DNA of 64,000 bases. It comes from Treponema berlinense (GTDB lineage Bacteria; Spirochaetota; Spirochaetia; Treponematales; Treponemataceae). Location: NCBI RefSeq assembly GCF_900167025.1, contig NZ_FUXC01000002.1, positions 124,001 to 188,000 of the forward strand. The letters are read 5' to 3'. Below, in pieces: positions 1-8,526 of the stretch (positions within the stretch are counted from its first letter, which is position 1; each line of letters begins with the position of its first letter). The notes under the pieces were generated by a model that was given only the letters and a program-made list of their open reading frames with translations, made no database searches and was not told the DNA's origin. The position numbers and the translations under genes were made by a program.

Positions 1-1580
1 AAATCTGGTTGTGCTGAAAAGGTGCTTGCTGAATAATTTTTGTCAAAAAGAAACTTTTGCTGCTGGTAAACCATGCCGAGCGTGTGATTTACAAAAATTA
101 TTACCGTAACGGCAAGATTGTTTTCTGCCAGAGTTGCAAGTTCCTGAACGTTCATCAAGATTGAACCGTCGCCGCTTATGCAGATAACTCTTTTTTGCGG
201 ATTTTGAAGCGACGCTCCGATTGCCGCCGGAAGTCCAAAACCCATTGTTCCGAGGCTTCCTGAGGTTAAAAATGTCCGCGGCTCGTTTACAGGATAGTAT
301 TGGGCGGCAAACATTTGGTGCTGTCCAACGTCTGTCGTAACGAGTATGTCTTTTTCGTTGAGTCCGGCTTTTTGTGCAAGAGATGGAAGCTCTGAAATGA
401 ATTTTCTCGGGTTTGCAGAATCTTCAAATCCCTCTCTTTTTTGATTTTTGTCCGGGGAACCGCAGTTGAGGGAAAAATTTTCTTTTGAAAGGTTTGCAAT
501 TTTTTCTGCCCAAAGCCCGCGTTCCTGTGCAAATTCTTTGCTGTCCTGATTTTTTAAAATATTTTTGAGCGAATCTGTAATGAGAGGAACTGCAGTTTCT
601 GCTTTGCAGACAAGGCTGAGTGTTGTCGGGAGAATTTTGTTTATTTCCGCAGCATCAATGTCGATATGAAGAATTTTTGCAGAAGGACAGAATTTTTTTA
701 CGATTCCTGTTGCGCGGTCGTCAAAGCGCACTCCTGCCGCAAAAACCAGATCGCTTTCGTACATTGCAACATTTGCCGGGTAAGAGCCGTGCATGCCGAC
801 CATTCCGGCATTGTCCGAATCTGTTTTTGGAATTGCTCCCAAGGCCATGAGCGAAGTTACAACGGGCAAGCGGTAATTTTTTTTGAATTCCCTCAATGCT
901 TTTGCTGCTGCCGGAGAATTGCAGCCACCGCCAATGTACAAAACCGGTTTTTTTGCTTGTGCAAGCTCTAATGCCATTTTTTCTACGATATTTTGAATTT
1001 CTTCTTTTTTTGTGTGGAAGCGCACATTTTCTTCTTTGACGCAAAAATCTTCGTAATCTGGAAAATTTTCTACTTCGCACTGTGCGAGCTGAACGTCTCG
1101 TGGAATGTCAATTAAAACAGGACCCGGACGGCCTTCCTGGGCAATTGCAAAGGCCTGGGGAATTGCCGTCAAAAGTTCTTCCGGCTTTTTTACTGCAATC
1201 GAATGTTTTGTGATTGGGAACGAAAGACCGAAAGTGTCGGCTTCCTGAAACGCATCTGTTCCGATAAGATATGTGTTTACCTGACCGGTTATGGCAACCA
1301 GAGGAATCGAGTCGCTTCTTGCGTCTGCAATTGCCGTCAAAAGGTTCATTGCTCCTGGACCGCTTGTTGCCAGACAGACTGCCGCTTTTCCGGATGTGCG
1401 TGCCATTCCTTGTGCTATAAAGCCTGCCGCCTGTTCCTGACGCACAAGAATATGACGGATTGAACTTTTATTGAGTTCATCGTACAAAGGCAGAATTGAA
1501 CCCCCGGGGATTCCCGAAACAGTTTTAATGCCCTGTTTTTCGAGCATTTTTACAACGATTTGTGCACCAGTCAACTTCAT
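1..1580 (-). CDS. ilvB: Acetolactate synthase large subunit, 3' end outside window
   Basis: Thiamine-diphosphate enzyme that condenses pyruvate (or pyruvate plus 2-oxobutyrate), the first common step of valine, leucine and isoleucine synthesis. Read on the minus strand from ATG at 1580, preceded by GGAG seven bases upstream. About 526 codons are inside the window; the family is usually 550-600 residues, so only the C-terminal tail is missing. Visible landmarks are an N-terminal GIPGGS turn, the VRQEQAA segment carrying the ThDP-activating glutamate, the RPGPVLIDIP segment, and the C-terminal ThDP/Mg block with GDGS followed by NHTLGMVYQQQ. It lies directly behind a leader peptide and a terminator hairpin, so expression is probably set by attenuation in response to branched-chain aminoacyl-tRNA. 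A small regulatory subunit (ilvN) would be expected beyond the left edge. Confidence 0.95.
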   Translation of the reverse strand, partial: MKLTGAQIVVKMLEKQGIKTVSGIPGGSILPLYDELNKSSIRHILVRQEQAAGFIAQGMARTSGKAAVCLATSGPGAMNLLTAIADARSDSIPLVAITGQVNTYLIGTDAFQEADTFGLSFPITKHSIAVKKPEELLTAIPQAFAIAQEGRPGPVLIDIPRDVQLAQCEVENFPDYEDFCVKEENVRFHTKKEEIQNIVEKMALELAQAKKPVLYIGGGCNSPAAAKALREFKKNYRLPVVTSLMALGAIPKTDSDNAGMVGMHGSYPANVAMYESDLVFAAGVRFDDRATGIVKKFCPSAKILHIDIDAAEINKILPTTLSLVCKAETAVPLITDSLKNILKNQDSKEFAQERGLWAEKIANLSKENFSLNCGSPDKNQKREGFEDSANPRKFISELPSLAQKAGLNEKDILVTTDVGQHQMFAAQYYPVNEPRTFLTSGSLGTMGFGLPAAIGASLQNPQKRVICISGDGSILMNVQELATLAENNLAVTVIIFVNHTLGMVYQQQKFLFDKNYSASTFSAQPD

Positions 1581-1590
1581 ATTATTCTCC

Positions 1591-1631
1591 AAAAAATAAA
1601 AAGGCTCTCAGGAAACTAGTTCCGGAGAGCC
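1591..1631 (-). terminator. Intrinsic terminator/attenuator in the ilvB leader
   Basis: On the minus strand GGCTCTC (1625-1631) pairs with GAGAGCC (1603-1609). The stem extends inward through TTCC/GGAA and is followed by a T-rich tract (1591-1602). It sits between the leader peptide and the ilvB Shine-Dalgarno, the usual place for an attenuator. A CCGGAAA run just after the leader stop can pair either with TTTCC inside the leader codons or with TCCGG/TTTCC in the terminator, giving the alternative pairings attenuation needs. Confidence 0.8.
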
Positions 1632-1684
1632 TGTAATTTACGCTTTAAATTTATCAAACAAAAATAAAAGCAACGACTTTCCGG

Positions 1685-1741
1685 CTAGATGGAAACCACC
1701 ACGAGAAGGACGCTGACTTTTACAAGGTTTGAATTAAACAT
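1685..1741 (-). CDS. Branched-chain leader peptide (attenuation) upstream of ilvB
   Basis: An 18-residue ORF on the minus strand, MFNSNLVKVSVLLVVVSI followed by TAG. Ten of the 18 residues are Val, Leu or Ile, including a VLLVVV run. This matches ilv leader peptides, whose translation senses charged branched-chain tRNAs. The ORF ends about 53 nt before the terminator hairpin that precedes ilvB. Its ATG begins 8 nt after the -10 hexamer and has no Shine-Dalgarno, so the transcript probably begins at or within a base or two of the start codon. Coding is inferred from composition and position; peptide synthesis is not shown by sequence alone. Confidence 0.75.
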   Translation of the reverse strand: MFNSNLVKVSVLLVVVSI

Positions 1742-1748
1742 ATTTTAA

Positions 1749-1777
1749 ATTATGTAACCACAAAAACGTTTTGTCAA
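1749..1777 (-). promoter_or_regulatory. Promoter of ilv leader-ilvB
   Basis: On the minus strand TTGACA (1772-1777), a 17-bp spacer, then CATAAT (1749-1754): a perfect -35 and a five-of-six -10. The leader ATG at 1741 is 8 nt beyond the -10, where transcription should start. Confidence 0.8.
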
Positions 1778-1849
1778 GAATATAATTTGTAAGAAAAATA
1801 TGTTTTTAAGAAAAAAACTGTCAAAAATAAACTTTTGAGGACAATTTAT

Positions 1850-1881
1850 AAAAAAAAGCCCGGCTAAAAACCTAGCCGGGC
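1850..1881 (-). terminator. Terminator of the lipoprotein gene at 1899-3845
   Basis: On the minus strand GCCCGGCTA (1873-1881) and TAGCCGGGC (1858-1866) form a perfect 9-bp stem with a 6-nt loop, followed by eight T's. Confidence 0.9.
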
Positions 1882-1898
1882 CGGAATAAACTAAAATC

Positions 1899-3845
1899 CT
1901 ATCTTGTAATATTTGCTGCTATTGGATAAGAAACATAAATGTTTGTTGAATAGCTAGCGCTAACAGTAACCAGATAAGTTCCAATATTGAGTTTTGAAAG
2001 CGGAATTACAAAATCCGTTCCGGCAGTTCCAACATCATATACTGTTTTAGACCAATATGTCTGAGCGCCTTTTGTAAGGGCAATTGTTACAGAATCATAT
2101 TTGAACTCGGCTGTGATTTTATTGCCGTCAGCAACTGGCTTGAAGTTCCATTTGGAAGAAGTTTTTTTAGAAGCGTCAATGCTCAGGGCATTTTGTCTGT
2201 CTGTAAACGCTTTTTCGTCAACAGTAAGCCAAGTGCCTTTGATAAAGTAATCTTCTTTCTTCAGGAATTCCACATCCTGTGTGCCGCTTGAGTATTTTGC
2301 GAAAAGCTCAAGGTTTGCAGAACCTGTGTACGCAGTTTCGGTAAACTTAGTGCCGTCGCCGGTTACCCACTCGCCCCAGGCGGCAGAGTTCGCGTCAGCT
2401 GTGGCATTCAGAAGTCCGTCGGCTCCCTTTCCATCCGGCTGCAATATCGCATTGCCGCCTGTTGTTTTTTCACAGAAATATTCCACGATATTTACAGCTG
2501 AGCCGGTTTTTGAAGTGTCTCCGTCTGAATAATAAACACCGCCGTTAAGATTATATGTGATTCTGTAGCGGCTGATTACCGCGCTTGTGAACGCAGTTCC
2601 CTTTGTTCCGTCTACAGTAACGTACGCCCAGACTGATTTTCCGGCATCATTTACAGCGCGAAGTCTTGCGGCATAGCGCACGCCAAGCTCAAGATAAGCG
2701 GCGGCGGCAGTGTTTCCTGTCAAAAGAGAACCTGAGCTATAAAAATCGGATGAAGAGAATTTCGCATCAAAAGGAAGGGCTTTAGTTCCAGTAGCCGCAG
2801 TATTCCATTCATCATCGCTTGATGGAAGAGTTGTAGCGGCCGCAAGAGGGAGAACTTCAAGCTCGTAAGAAAGCTCGTTGTTAGAGCCGCGGCTCCATTC
2901 AAAATCAACTGTATAATAACCGATTCTTTCATCTTCACTGCCCGCTTCATAGCTTGCCTTGAAAACTGTCGGAACAGAAGGCTTTTCGCCGATTACATTT
3001 GGAATTGCAATTGAGCTGTCAACGGTCTTTCCCGGAAGAACGATAAGAGTGTCGCTCCAGACAAAGCTTTTCTTTGTGGCATCGCTTGTGTAGATTACCT
3101 TGAAAAGATAAGTTCCTGGAGTCATCGAAGGAAGTGTATAGTTTGCAGTCGCAGGTTCTGAAGTATCAAGAGAGGCAAAGTCTTTGGCAGTCGCGTCTCC
3201 GCTTCCGTCGCCTTTTGTTGTAGCGTCAGCTCCGTCGGTAAGCTTGTAAATGCCGGCCGTTATTTTGTAGCCGTCTGGAGTTGTCCAGCCGTCATTATAA
3301 AGCTTCATTGCGATTTGTGCTTCTTTTGTAAGGCCGTCAGGAGAAAGCGTGAATTTTGCGGTGTCGCCGTAAGTCATATCAAGTGAAGCGTAGCCTATGA
3401 GAACCGCCTTTGTTTTCATTTCATCAGGTGTTGCCGGCACATCGCCCTTTGCTACTGCGGCAAGGGTAAATTCCCAGACTTCAGCCTCAGCGTCTATCTT
3501 GATTTTTCCGACAGTCTTTGAAGTATTGACTCCTGCAGCATCTGTATTTCCCTCAAATTCCACTTTCACAGGAGCAGTAAACTTATCGCCGGTTGTAGCC
3601 ACACCGTAGATATAAAGGTCTACTCCGTCAGAATCAAAAGAATCCGGGATAATTGTACGGCTTGCGCGGTTTGCGCTTTTAGAAGCCTGAGTTACGACTT
3701 CGTCGTAGTTTGTTACTTCAATGTTCAGAGTGTTTTTGTCTTCTGAACTTGAACTTACGTTTGCATCGGTGAGATTTGAGCACGAGGCAAAAATCATTGC
3801 GGCAGTGATTGCAAAGAATGCAAAAATGCTTTTTCTGTTTTTCAT
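1899..3845 (-). CDS. Large lipoprotein with fibronectin-III-like and InlB-type repeat regions
   Basis: 648 residues. The N-terminal signal ends in the lipobox FASC (Cys about 22), so it should be lipid-anchored. It is followed by a Ser-rich tether and several beta-rich modules. Residues about 290-420 look like a fibronectin type III domain (YTVDFEWSR, then YAARLRAVNDAGKS). Residues about 430-520 resemble one Listeria-Bacteroides/InlB B-repeat, beginning YRITYNLNGGVY and ending LELFAKYSSG. No enzymatic motif is visible. The start is supported by AGGAGG five bases before ATG. A role in surface adhesion or polysaccharide contact would fit the domains but is inference. It has its own terminator, and a GC-rich intergenic element lies upstream. 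Confidence 0.8.
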   Translation of the reverse strand: MKNRKSIFAFFAITAAMIFASCSNLTDANVSSSSEDKNTLNIEVTNYDEVVTQASKSANRASRTIIPDSFDSDGVDLYIYGVATTGDKFTAPVKVEFEGNTDAAGVNTSKTVGKIKIDAEAEVWEFTLAAVAKGDVPATPDEMKTKAVLIGYASLDMTYGDTAKFTLSPDGLTKEAQIAMKLYNDGWTTPDGYKITAGIYKLTDGADATTKGDGSGDATAKDFASLDTSEPATANYTLPSMTPGTYLFKVIYTSDATKKSFVWSDTLIVLPGKTVDSSIAIPNVIGEKPSVPTVFKASYEAGSEDERIGYYTVDFEWSRGSNNELSYELEVLPLAAATTLPSSDDEWNTAATGTKALPFDAKFSSSDFYSSGSLLTGNTAAAAYLELGVRYAARLRAVNDAGKSVWAYVTVDGTKGTAFTSAVISRYRITYNLNGGVYYSDGDTSKTGSAVNIVEYFCEKTTGGNAILQPDGKGADGLLNATADANSAAWGEWVTGDGTKFTETAYTGSANLELFAKYSSGTQDVEFLKKEDYFIKGTWLTVDEKAFTDRQNALSIDASKKTSSKWNFKPVADGNKITAEFKYDSVTIALTKGAQTYWSKTVYDVGTAGTDFVIPLSKLNIGTYLVTVSASYSTNIYVSYPIAANITR

Positions 3846-3889
3846 AACATCCTCCTATAAAAGAACAGTTAATTTTTTTAGTTTTAATT

Positions 3890-3990
3890 GTGCGCAAGGC
3901 GCACAAACCGCCTGTCTTGCGGCAGGGGTAGTAGGGGCGGCGGAGCCGTTCGCTTGCGAATGAAACCCCGGATAACCCGGTTTTTGCCAT
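3890..3990. repeat. GC-rich intergenic element (copy A)
   Basis: GC-rich block between two minus-strand genes. It starts with hairpin GTGCGC-AAG-GCGCAC (3890-3904) and, read on the minus strand, contains CAAAAACCGGGTTATCCGGG, nearly identical to the block at 8418-8440. The rest of the 3846-4031 gap shows no gene. Confidence 0.5.
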
Positions 3991-4031
3991 GCAAAAAGCC
4001 GCCCGATAAACTTTGCTCCGTTTTCTGGGGG

Positions 4032-4595
4032 CTAGTTCATAAAGTAAATGATCACTATGCAGTCGTCTGTGTAGCTGTTTCCCTCCTTGTCTGTTACTGT
4101 AAGCGCAAGTTTATAAGTGCCGGTCTTTAAGCCCGAAGACGGCACATACAGCGAAAAAGCCCGCGTTGCCATTGATGAGCCGTTCGCAAGATTGCAGATT
4201 ATGTTTTTTTCAATGGTTGTCTTTACGACTGTTCCCATCTGGCCTGTTGTCGTCACTTCCTCGACTTTTGTGATTTTCCATTGATACGAGGCGCATCTCG
4301 GCGGCGCATAAAGGCTTAGTGTTCCGTCGCAGCGCAGAAAATATTTTGGAGAAAGCATATTTTTTTCGTTAAAACCCGGTTCTCCCGGCGCGATTCCTGA
4401 TTTTTTTTCTGAAGGTGAATCCGTGCTTGTAAAATTTGTGTTGTAATTGTCTACAACGTCGTCAATCGAAGTTTTGCAGCTGTTTAAAACGCCCAGCAAA
4501 AAAATTGTAACAAAGGTGAATAAAATTTTTTTGAGAAAATCAAATTGTTCAGAAAAGGCAGAATGTGTCTTTAAGACAGGATTTTTCCGGTTCAT
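4032..4595 (-). CDS. Lipoprotein with C-terminal Ig/PKD-like domain
   Basis: 187 residues. A long, positively charged N-terminus precedes a hydrophobic stretch ending in the lipobox VLNSC (about residue 40). The first 20 residues may be non-coding if a later start is used. Residues about 85-187 are beta-rich (GTLSLYAPPRCASYQWKI, then SGLKTGTYKLALTVTDKEGN), typical of PKD/cadherin-like folds. The ATG overlaps the stop of the upstream WD40-type gene by four bases (ATGA), so the two are translationally coupled and probably act together. No specific family is recognised. Confidence 0.7.
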   Translation of the reverse strand: MNRKNPVLKTHSAFSEQFDFLKKILFTFVTIFLLGVLNSCKTSIDDVVDNYNTNFTSTDSPSEKKSGIAPGEPGFNEKNMLSPKYFLRCDGTLSLYAPPRCASYQWKITKVEEVTTTGQMGTVVKTTIEKNIICNLANGSSMATRAFSLYVPSSGLKTGTYKLALTVTDKEGNSYTDDCIVIIYFMN

Positions 4596-6214
4596 TTTTT
4601 TTCTCCGATTTTAAAATTTGCGCCAAGTTCTGTGCTTATCATAATTTTTTGGACAGAATTCCATTGAGCCGCGACATTTAGCAAAAAATATTTCCAGTTT
4701 ATTCCGAGCTTTGTTCCAAAATTGAACGAAATGAACGGTTTTGAGGCTGCGGATTCCGCGCCAAAATTTCTGTTCCAAAGAAGGCAGACTCCTGTTCCTG
4801 CGAAAATCTCCGCGCTAAATCCAATCTCGTTGTTTACAAAAGGCATTATAAAAATTCCGAACGGCGCGCACAAATCAAGCCCTGCAAGAAGAGGTGTTTC
4901 CAGGCTGGTGCTGTTCTTTGTGTATTTGTAAGGATAGTTTGATTCTGGAAAACCGATGTACGGGCTTACGCAAATTCCTGTGTAAAAAGGCGGCAAAAGG
5001 TCGTATGTTAAAAATTCTGTCGAAAATCCCGCTGACAGATTGTATGGAGAAGGCGCGGAACGCAGGTTTAAAGAAATGCAAAGATATTTTCCGTGGCGGG
5101 TTTTAAAAGTGCCGTTTGTAATTCCCCAGCCGCGTGAAGAAGAGCCGGTTCCGCCCTTGGAGTTTAATTCGCCGTAATTTTCCGCGCTTCTAAACTTTTT
5201 TGGAGGTTTTTGTCCTGGAGATAAAAGCACGTCTTTTACAAAAAATTCAAAAATAGAGCCGCTTTCGTAGCCGATAAGAATCCGTGAATTGTCCGGATTA
5301 AATTCAAAATCTGTAAGTGGCGAAAAATCGTAGGAAGGAATGTAGCCGAGCCATTTTTCTTTTGACAGATCATAGAGTTCTATTTCGTCATTTTCTGTCA
5401 CGATTGCAATTTTGTTTTCTTTGTTGAGAGGTTTTATTCCTTTTATTTTGTGGAGAGTGTCGATTGAAAGGAGCTTTTCTCCTTCGAGGTTGTAAATGCA
5501 AAAACTTGTTTCGTTTTCCGGTGCGATTATTGAACTGTTGTCTGCCAAAAATTGAACTGGAATTTCTGTCTGCGTGTAAATTTCGCTCAATTTTAGAATT
5601 TCCGACAGGGAATTGCAGTTCCAGATTATCGCCGTTCCGTCCTTTGCTGTGCTTGCAAGAAAATTTTCGTTTTTGCTAAAATTCAGGCTGTAGATTTCTG
5701 AATCGTGGCCTTTTAGTTCCTTAAAAATAGCGTCTTTTGTAAAACGCAGCTTAAAAAACAGCTTGATTGAATTGTCGTCGGACGCAACCGCCACATAGTC
5801 CGAATTTTTGCTGAATGTGACGGCTTTAATTTCGCTTTCGTTTTTGCAATCAAGCTTAAAATAAGGCTCTTTATTGAATTTGAGAAATCCGTCTTCGGCA
5901 CTGTCTATATTCCAGACAGAAAAATAGCCGTCTTTTGTAATTGCCAGAAGAATTTGGTGTTTTCCCTCAGTCGAAAACATTATTTTGTCGATATTTTTAA
6001 TGCCTAGGGTGTCAGAAAGTTCGTAGTTTGAGCAGCTGCGCAAAAAAACGGTATTTTCTTCGGTAAAGGCGAAAAATTCATCGTTCTTGCTCCAGGCAAG
6101 GTTTGTTACCGGGAAAGGAGTCTTTACGACTTGAGAAAAAACTGGAAATGTAAAAAACAACAAAAATAACAGAAATAAAACGTTAATTTTTGCTAAAGAA
6201 TGTAACTCTCTCAA
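4592..6214 (-). CDS. WD40-repeat envelope protein with C-terminal beta-rich domain
   Basis: 540 residues. A hydrophobic signal (about 9-28) ends FPVFSQ, predicting export. Residues about 30-340 contain repeated WD40-like blades, for example VTFSKNSDYVAVASDDNSIK and SKNENFLASTAKDGTAIIWN, so a beta-propeller is likely. A Gly/Ser linker (about 350-370) is followed by about 170 residues of alternating hydrophobic strands resembling an outer-membrane barrel or plug. The start is TTG at 6214, with GGGAG about 10 bases upstream; no ATG exists between it and the signal peptide. It is coupled to the lipoprotein at 4032-4595. The propeller suggests protein-protein contacts; the function is unknown. Confidence 0.75.
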   Translation of the reverse strand: MRELHSLAKINVLFLLFLLFFTFPVFSQVVKTPFPVTNLAWSKNDEFFAFTEENTVFLRSCSNYELSDTLGIKNIDKIMFSTEGKHQILLAITKDGYFSVWNIDSAEDGFLKFNKEPYFKLDCKNESEIKAVTFSKNSDYVAVASDDNSIKLFFKLRFTKDAIFKELKGHDSEIYSLNFSKNENFLASTAKDGTAIIWNCNSLSEILKLSEIYTQTEIPVQFLADNSSIIAPENETSFCIYNLEGEKLLSIDTLHKIKGIKPLNKENKIAIVTENDEIELYDLSKEKWLGYIPSYDFSPLTDFEFNPDNSRILIGYESGSIFEFFVKDVLLSPGQKPPKKFRSAENYGELNSKGGTGSSSRGWGITNGTFKTRHGKYLCISLNLRSAPSPYNLSAGFSTEFLTYDLLPPFYTGICVSPYIGFPESNYPYKYTKNSTSLETPLLAGLDLCAPFGIFIMPFVNNEIGFSAEIFAGTGVCLLWNRNFGAESAASKPFISFNFGTKLGINWKYFLLNVAAQWNSVQKIMISTELGANFKIGEKK

Positions 6215-6369
6215 AAAAAAACTACTCCCGCCATCTGCCTCCGATGTTGTTTTTTTTAAATTTCGGGGGAGGGGGTGGACTATTCCTTAAATTCAGTTTC
6301 GGCAGGTTTTGCAAAAAACTTTAATATTTTTTTGTTCTTTTTTGTCTGTCAAACAAATTTTATTTATGG

Positions 6370-6375
6370 TATATT
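6370..6375 (+). promoter_or_regulatory. -10 element of purN
   Basis: TATATT lies six bases before the purN ATG in a T-rich, Shine-Dalgarno-free upstream. No good -35 was found. Consistent with a leaderless transcript. Confidence 0.45.
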
Positions 6376-6381
6376 TTTTTT

Positions 6382-7020
6382 ATGAAAGAAAAAATAAAAA
6401 TTGCAGTTCTTGTAAGCGGAGGCGGAACAAACCTTCAGGCTTTGATTGATTACGAAAAAAACACAGAAAATTGTCCTTATCAGATTGAAATTGTAATTGC
6501 GGACACAAAAAAAGCTTATGCGCTCGAAAGGGCTCAGAACGCAGGAATAAAGACAAAAATCGTTTCTCCATTTGCTGTTTTGGGTGAGCAAAAGGCAAAA
6601 AACGTAAGCAAGGAAGAAAAACGCATTGCTGTTTCTGACGCCGCGCTAAATGCCGCAAAAGAGTCTGGTTGCGACGCCATCGTTCTTGCAGGCTGGCTCA
6701 CAGTTTTGAGCGGAAAAATTATTCAGGAATATTCAGGAAAAATAGTGAACTTGCATCCGGCTCTTCTTCCAAAATTTGGCGGAGTAGGAATGTGGGGACA
6801 CAACGTCCACGAAGCGGTTCTTGCCGCTGGCGAAAAAGAATCCGGCTGTACTGTGCATCTCGTAGACAGCGGTTGCGATACTGGAAAAATCCTTGTTCAG
6901 AAAAAAGTGCCTGTCATGCCAGGCGACACTCCGGAAACACTTTACGCGCGCATTGCCCCTCAGGAGCACAAGGCAATGGTCGAAGGCGTTTGTCAGCTGG
7001 CAAAAATGCTTTCAAAATAG
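6382..7020 (+). CDS. purN: Phosphoribosylglycinamide formyltransferase
   Basis: Third step of purine synthesis: transfers formyl from 10-formyltetrahydrofolate to GAR in the cytoplasm. 212 residues, normal for PurN. The N-terminal VLVSGGGTNLQ loop binds the phosphate. The catalytic segment NLHPALLP (His about 125) and CTVHLVDSGCDTGKIL with the conserved Asp follow, and the C-terminal QEHKAMVEG is also standard. No Shine-Dalgarno precedes the ATG and a TATATT -10 ends six bases upstream, so the mRNA may be leaderless. It stands alone, with convergent ompA-like and divergent WD40-type neighbours; other pur genes are not in the window. Confidence 0.95.
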   Translation: MKEKIKIAVLVSGGGTNLQALIDYEKNTENCPYQIEIVIADTKKAYALERAQNAGIKTKIVSPFAVLGEQKAKNVSKEEKRIAVSDAALNAAKESGCDAIVLAGWLTVLSGKIIQEYSGKIVNLHPALLPKFGGVGMWGHNVHEAVLAAGEKESGCTVHLVDSGCDTGKILVQKKVPVMPGDTPETLYARIAPQEHKAMVEGVCQLAKMLSK

Positions 7021-7040
7021 AGCGCCTTGCCCGGCGAATT

Positions 7041-8366
7041 TTAATTTCGCTGGATATAAGTTGCTTTTGGCCTTGCAGTAATTATTACGCGGCGGTTTTG
7101 CGCCCTGCCTTCTGCGGTTTCGTTTGAAGCGACAGGCTGAGTGCCGCCGTATCCTCTGTAAGAGAAAATTGAACGGTCCAGACCGTTTTTTACGAGTTCG
7201 TCGATTATGGTCTGGGTTCGTTCAATGCTCAGTTTCATCTGACCCTGCGGCTTGTTTACGTCGGCAGTGTGTCCTTCAATCAAAATTGTGTAGGCGTTAT
7301 CAGAATTCAATTTTTTAAGGCTTTCGGCAAGTTTCTTAACTTTCTGCACTTCGCCGTCCAGAAGTTTTGGACTGTCGGCGACAAATTTCAAATCATAAAG
7401 AATCTGAATTCCTCGCGCTGTGTCCTGAATTACATCCGTTTCTTCTTCGTTAAACAGGCGCTGTTTAATTTCGCGGAGGTCGGCATAGTATTGTTCAGTT
7501 TTTTGCGGAACCGCAATGTCTGTAACAAGATTTTTTTTGTCCAAAAGAATTACGATTTTTCCCTGCTTTAAAAGTTCAACATTTTCCGGAATACAAAGAA
7601 TTTTTAAGGCGTCCCTTTTAGAAATAACAGGATCCGTGCGGAATCTTCCAAAAACTTTTCTTGCATTTATGTAAAGCGGATCAAGCCCAATTCTCTGGGC
7701 GTAGACAGATTCGTTTTCCGTCCAGTCGTAGTGAACAAGTCCTTCTTTTTTTCCAATTTCCGGATCTTGAGTGTTGCGCTCATAAATCAAGTTCATATCC
7801 TCGTCCCAAATTTTAGGGAAAAAACACGGCATAATTTCGTCTTTCGTAAATTCACCCTGAACGTCCAGTTCACCGCGGGCGTCGATTATAATTCCCGTAT
7901 AAACCCGGCTTGGAATATTTTGCAATGGAGGCAGCGGTTTGTAGGCGGTTTTGTGCCGGATTAAAAGCGAGGAAATGTCGAGAGTGCTCAGGCTGCTGTC
8001 AATTTTTAAAACCGAGGCAGAATTTACAAAAATGCCCGGACTTTTTTTAGAACCGCCTACAATATTTCCAACTTGTTCGAGAGTAATTGTGTTGTCAAAA
8101 ATAAGGTCTGCAAGCTGGGTTTCGTTGTCGACCAAAAGCGAAAGAAGCGGATCTTTTACCAAATCCGGCAGTTCTGTTTTTATCCTGTTTACCGCGCTCA
8201 TTTTTCCGGAAGGCATTGCAATATTGCTTTTTTCCAAATCAAGATAAACCGAAGAACTAAAATTGTTTTTTGTCCAGTCAATTCTGCTTTTGCTTTCGAG
8301 GTCGCCGTTTTGTGCAAAAATCATGCAGGCGCTAAAAAAAAACGTGAATAAAAAAACTTTTTTCAA
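7041..8366 (-). CDS. OmpA-family peptidoglycan-associated envelope protein
   Basis: 441 residues. The C-terminal about 120 residues form an OmpA/MotB peptidoglycan-binding domain: ILIEGHTADVN, LSIERTQTIIDELVKNG, YRGYGGTQPVA, and AQNRRVIITA with the paired arginines that bind meso-diaminopimelate or, in treponemes, ornithine-type stems. The N-terminal part is treponeme-specific and unrecognised. I choose the TTG start at 8366, which has GGAG six bases upstream and gives a clean signal peptide (KKVFLFTFFFSACMIFAQ). An in-frame ATG at 8408 would add 14 charged residues and would cover the Shine-Dalgarno. The protein probably links the outer membrane or periplasm to the cell wall. Confidence 0.85.
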   Translation of the reverse strand: MKKVFLFTFFFSACMIFAQNGDLESKSRIDWTKNNFSSSVYLDLEKSNIAMPSGKMSAVNRIKTELPDLVKDPLLSLLVDNETQLADLIFDNTITLEQVGNIVGGSKKSPGIFVNSASVLKIDSSLSTLDISSLLIRHKTAYKPLPPLQNIPSRVYTGIIIDARGELDVQGEFTKDEIMPCFFPKIWDEDMNLIYERNTQDPEIGKKEGLVHYDWTENESVYAQRIGLDPLYINARKVFGRFRTDPVISKRDALKILCIPENVELLKQGKIVILLDKKNLVTDIAVPQKTEQYYADLREIKQRLFNEEETDVIQDTARGIQILYDLKFVADSPKLLDGEVQKVKKLAESLKKLNSDNAYTILIEGHTADVNKPQGQMKLSIERTQTIIDELVKNGLDRSIFSYRGYGGTQPVASNETAEGRAQNRRVIITARPKATYIQRN

Positions 8367-8399
8367 TTTAATCTCCAAAAGACTGTCCTTTTTTTTGTA

Positions 8400-8520
8400 C
8401 GGGGCCATTTTTGCTTCGCAAAAACCGGGCTATCCAGGGCTACGGCATTCGCCTCCGACCAAACGCAGGCGTTTGTTTTCGCTGCGCTCACCCTTACTAT
8501 CCCTTGTCCTCATTTTCGGC
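8400..8520. repeat. GC-rich intergenic element (copy B)
   Basis: Between two minus-strand envelope genes. It begins with hairpin TTTTTGC-TTC-GCAAAAA (8408-8424), then CAAAAACCGGGCTATCCAGG, matching copy A at 3890-3990. It ends in a C-rich block, CCCTTACTATCCC, also similar to copy A. Confidence 0.5.
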
Positions 8521-8526
8521 ATTTTT

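Noticed and set aside
721-1080. Overlapping frames inside ilvB and other large genes
   Set aside because: These are antisense or out-of-frame shadows of well-supported genes, without their own start signals or family similarity.
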